A DNA stretch of 64,000 nt, taken from Hylemonella sp. (GTDB taxonomy: Bacteria; Pseudomonadota; Gammaproteobacteria; Burkholderiales; Burkholderiaceae_C). The DNA is taken from the NCBI RefSeq assembly GCF_027532185.1, contig NZ_JAPZSV010000003.1, forward strand, positions 62,001-126,000, in the 5' to 3' direction. Positions 63,456 to 64,000 of this stretch are shown here, one piece after another. Positions within the stretch are counted from its first letter, which is position 1, and every line of letters begins with the position of its first letter. The notes under the pieces were generated by a model. It made no database searches and was not told the DNA's origin. It worked only from the letters and a program-made list of their open reading frames with translations. The translations under genes were made by a program, and so were the position numbers.

Positions 63456-63483
63456 CGTGAGGGTGATCCGGACGGATTTCAAG
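63456..63483 (-). promoter_or_regulatory. Sigma-32-like heat-shock promoter of clpB
   Basis: On the minus strand CTTGAAA (63483-63477), a 13-base spacer and CCCTCACG (63463-63456) resemble the sigma-32 elements CTTGAAA and CCCCATNT. The -35 match is perfect and the -10 is partial. It lies 36 bases before the start codon. Confidence 0.6.
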
Positions 63484-63539
63484 AGCGCCTGCGGTCCGAC
63501 AAGCATACTTGTGACGCAGATCAAATCCGGAGTCCCGTC

Positions 63540-64000
63540 ATGCCCCGCTTCCTGCCCTCTCTGATCGCGGCCCTGCTGACCCTGGGCTCAACCAGTCTGG
63601 TGAACGCCCAGACCACGACCCGCACCATCGCTCAGGGTCTGGCCCATCCCTGGGCCCTGGCCTTTCTGCCCGACGGCAACTTCCTGGTGACCGAACGAAA
63701 GGGCAGCTTGCGGGTGGTGGAGCCCGGCGGACGCATCCGTGCACCTGTGCAAGGGGTCCCGGTGGTACAGGCACGCGGCCAGGGTGGCCTGCTTGATCTG
63801 GCGCTGGACCGCGATTTCACCAACAACCGCACGCTCTACCTCTGCTATGCCGAGCCCTCGGCTGACAGTCGAACGGCAGGCACGGCCTTGGCACGGGCGC
63901 GCCTGAGCGAGGATGCCACGCGGCTGGAAGCGCTGCGCGTGATTTTCCAGCAGCACCCCAAGGTCAGCGGCGGCAACCATTTCGGCTGCCGCATCGCCGA
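63540..64000 (+). CDS. Exported PQQ-type sugar dehydrogenase, N-terminal part (cut by window edge)
   Basis: The first 153 codons are present. The signal peptide ends NAQTTTR. The mature start LAHPWALAFLPDGNFLVTER and GGLLDLALDRDFTNNRTLYL are typical of the YliI-like aldose sugar dehydrogenases, beta-propellers that use PQQ in the periplasm. NHFGCRIA at the edge fits the next blade. GGAG lies nine bases before ATG. It is divergent from clpB. The catalytic His lies in the visible family region, but the rest of the propeller is outside the window. Confidence 0.85.
   Translation, partial: MPRFLPSLIAALLTLGSTSLVNAQTTTRTIAQGLAHPWALAFLPDGNFLVTERKGSLRVVEPGGRIRAPVQGVPVVQARGQGGLLDLALDRDFTNNRTLYLCYAEPSADSRTAGTALARARLSEDATRLEALRVIFQQHPKVSGGNHFGCRIA

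Overview
The window is high-GC, densely coded chromosome from a betaproteobacterium, most likely a Comamonadaceae-type member of the Burkholderiales. The evidence is a 3-hydroxybenzoate 4-hydroxylase very like the Comamonas MobA, a Bug/TctC-type binding protein, a Lys/Ala-repeat SWIB protein, and the gene order thrS-infC-rpmI-rplT-pheS-pheT-ihfA-merR. The genus cannot be fixed from the sequence alone.

Layout. 1-2100 (minus): type II secretion genes gspG, gspF and a truncated gspE. 2302-15365 (minus): a four-gene set of exported proteins. It comprises an Ig/IPT-like protein with one YD repeat, a Gly-rich exported protein, a 2618-residue RHS/YD-repeat protein with an Ig-like array in front, and a small membrane protein just after the RHS stop that may be an immunity protein. 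A vanadium haloperoxidase/PAP2 enzyme reads away from it (15470-16789). 16915-21101: tRNA-Arg, an HDOD protein, a ParD-like/zeta-type toxin-antitoxin pair, and mobA.

21438-33341 (plus): a five-gene anti-phage island of the DISARM type, with an N6-adenine-type methylase, a DrmE-like protein, the DrmA helicase, DrmB (DUF1998) and DrmC (PLD). It lies beside an AlpA-like regulator remnant and tRNA-Pro(GGG), so it is probably a mobile defence island. Pairing an adenine-type methylase with a DrmE-like protein does not match either textbook DISARM class.

33900-45062 (minus): core translation genes (thrS, infC, rpmI, rplT, pheS, pheT, ihfA, merR), a ketopantoate reductase-like gene and isocitrate lyase. 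The thrS leader encodes a 16-residue Thr-rich peptide. Its stop codon sits one base before a sequence that can pair with the 5' arm of an intrinsic terminator, which is the layout of a ribosome-mediated attenuator. infC appears to start at ATC.

45387-54980: a GGCT-like protein, a Lys/Ala-rich SWIB protein, and a probable catabolic regulon. A TetR regulator lies between a ThDP enzyme and an operon for a Bug binding protein, a Gfo/Idh/MocA dehydrogenase, a DUF993 aldolase-like protein and a xylose-isomerase-like protein, followed by a convergent MFS transporter. An identical 15-base sequence lies in both intergenic regions flanking tetR. 55162-64000: a CDF metal exporter, a secreted papain-like peptidase, a GST, an HDAC-like amidohydrolase, small hypothetical proteins, clpB with a heat-shock-like promoter, and the start of a secreted sugar dehydrogenase.
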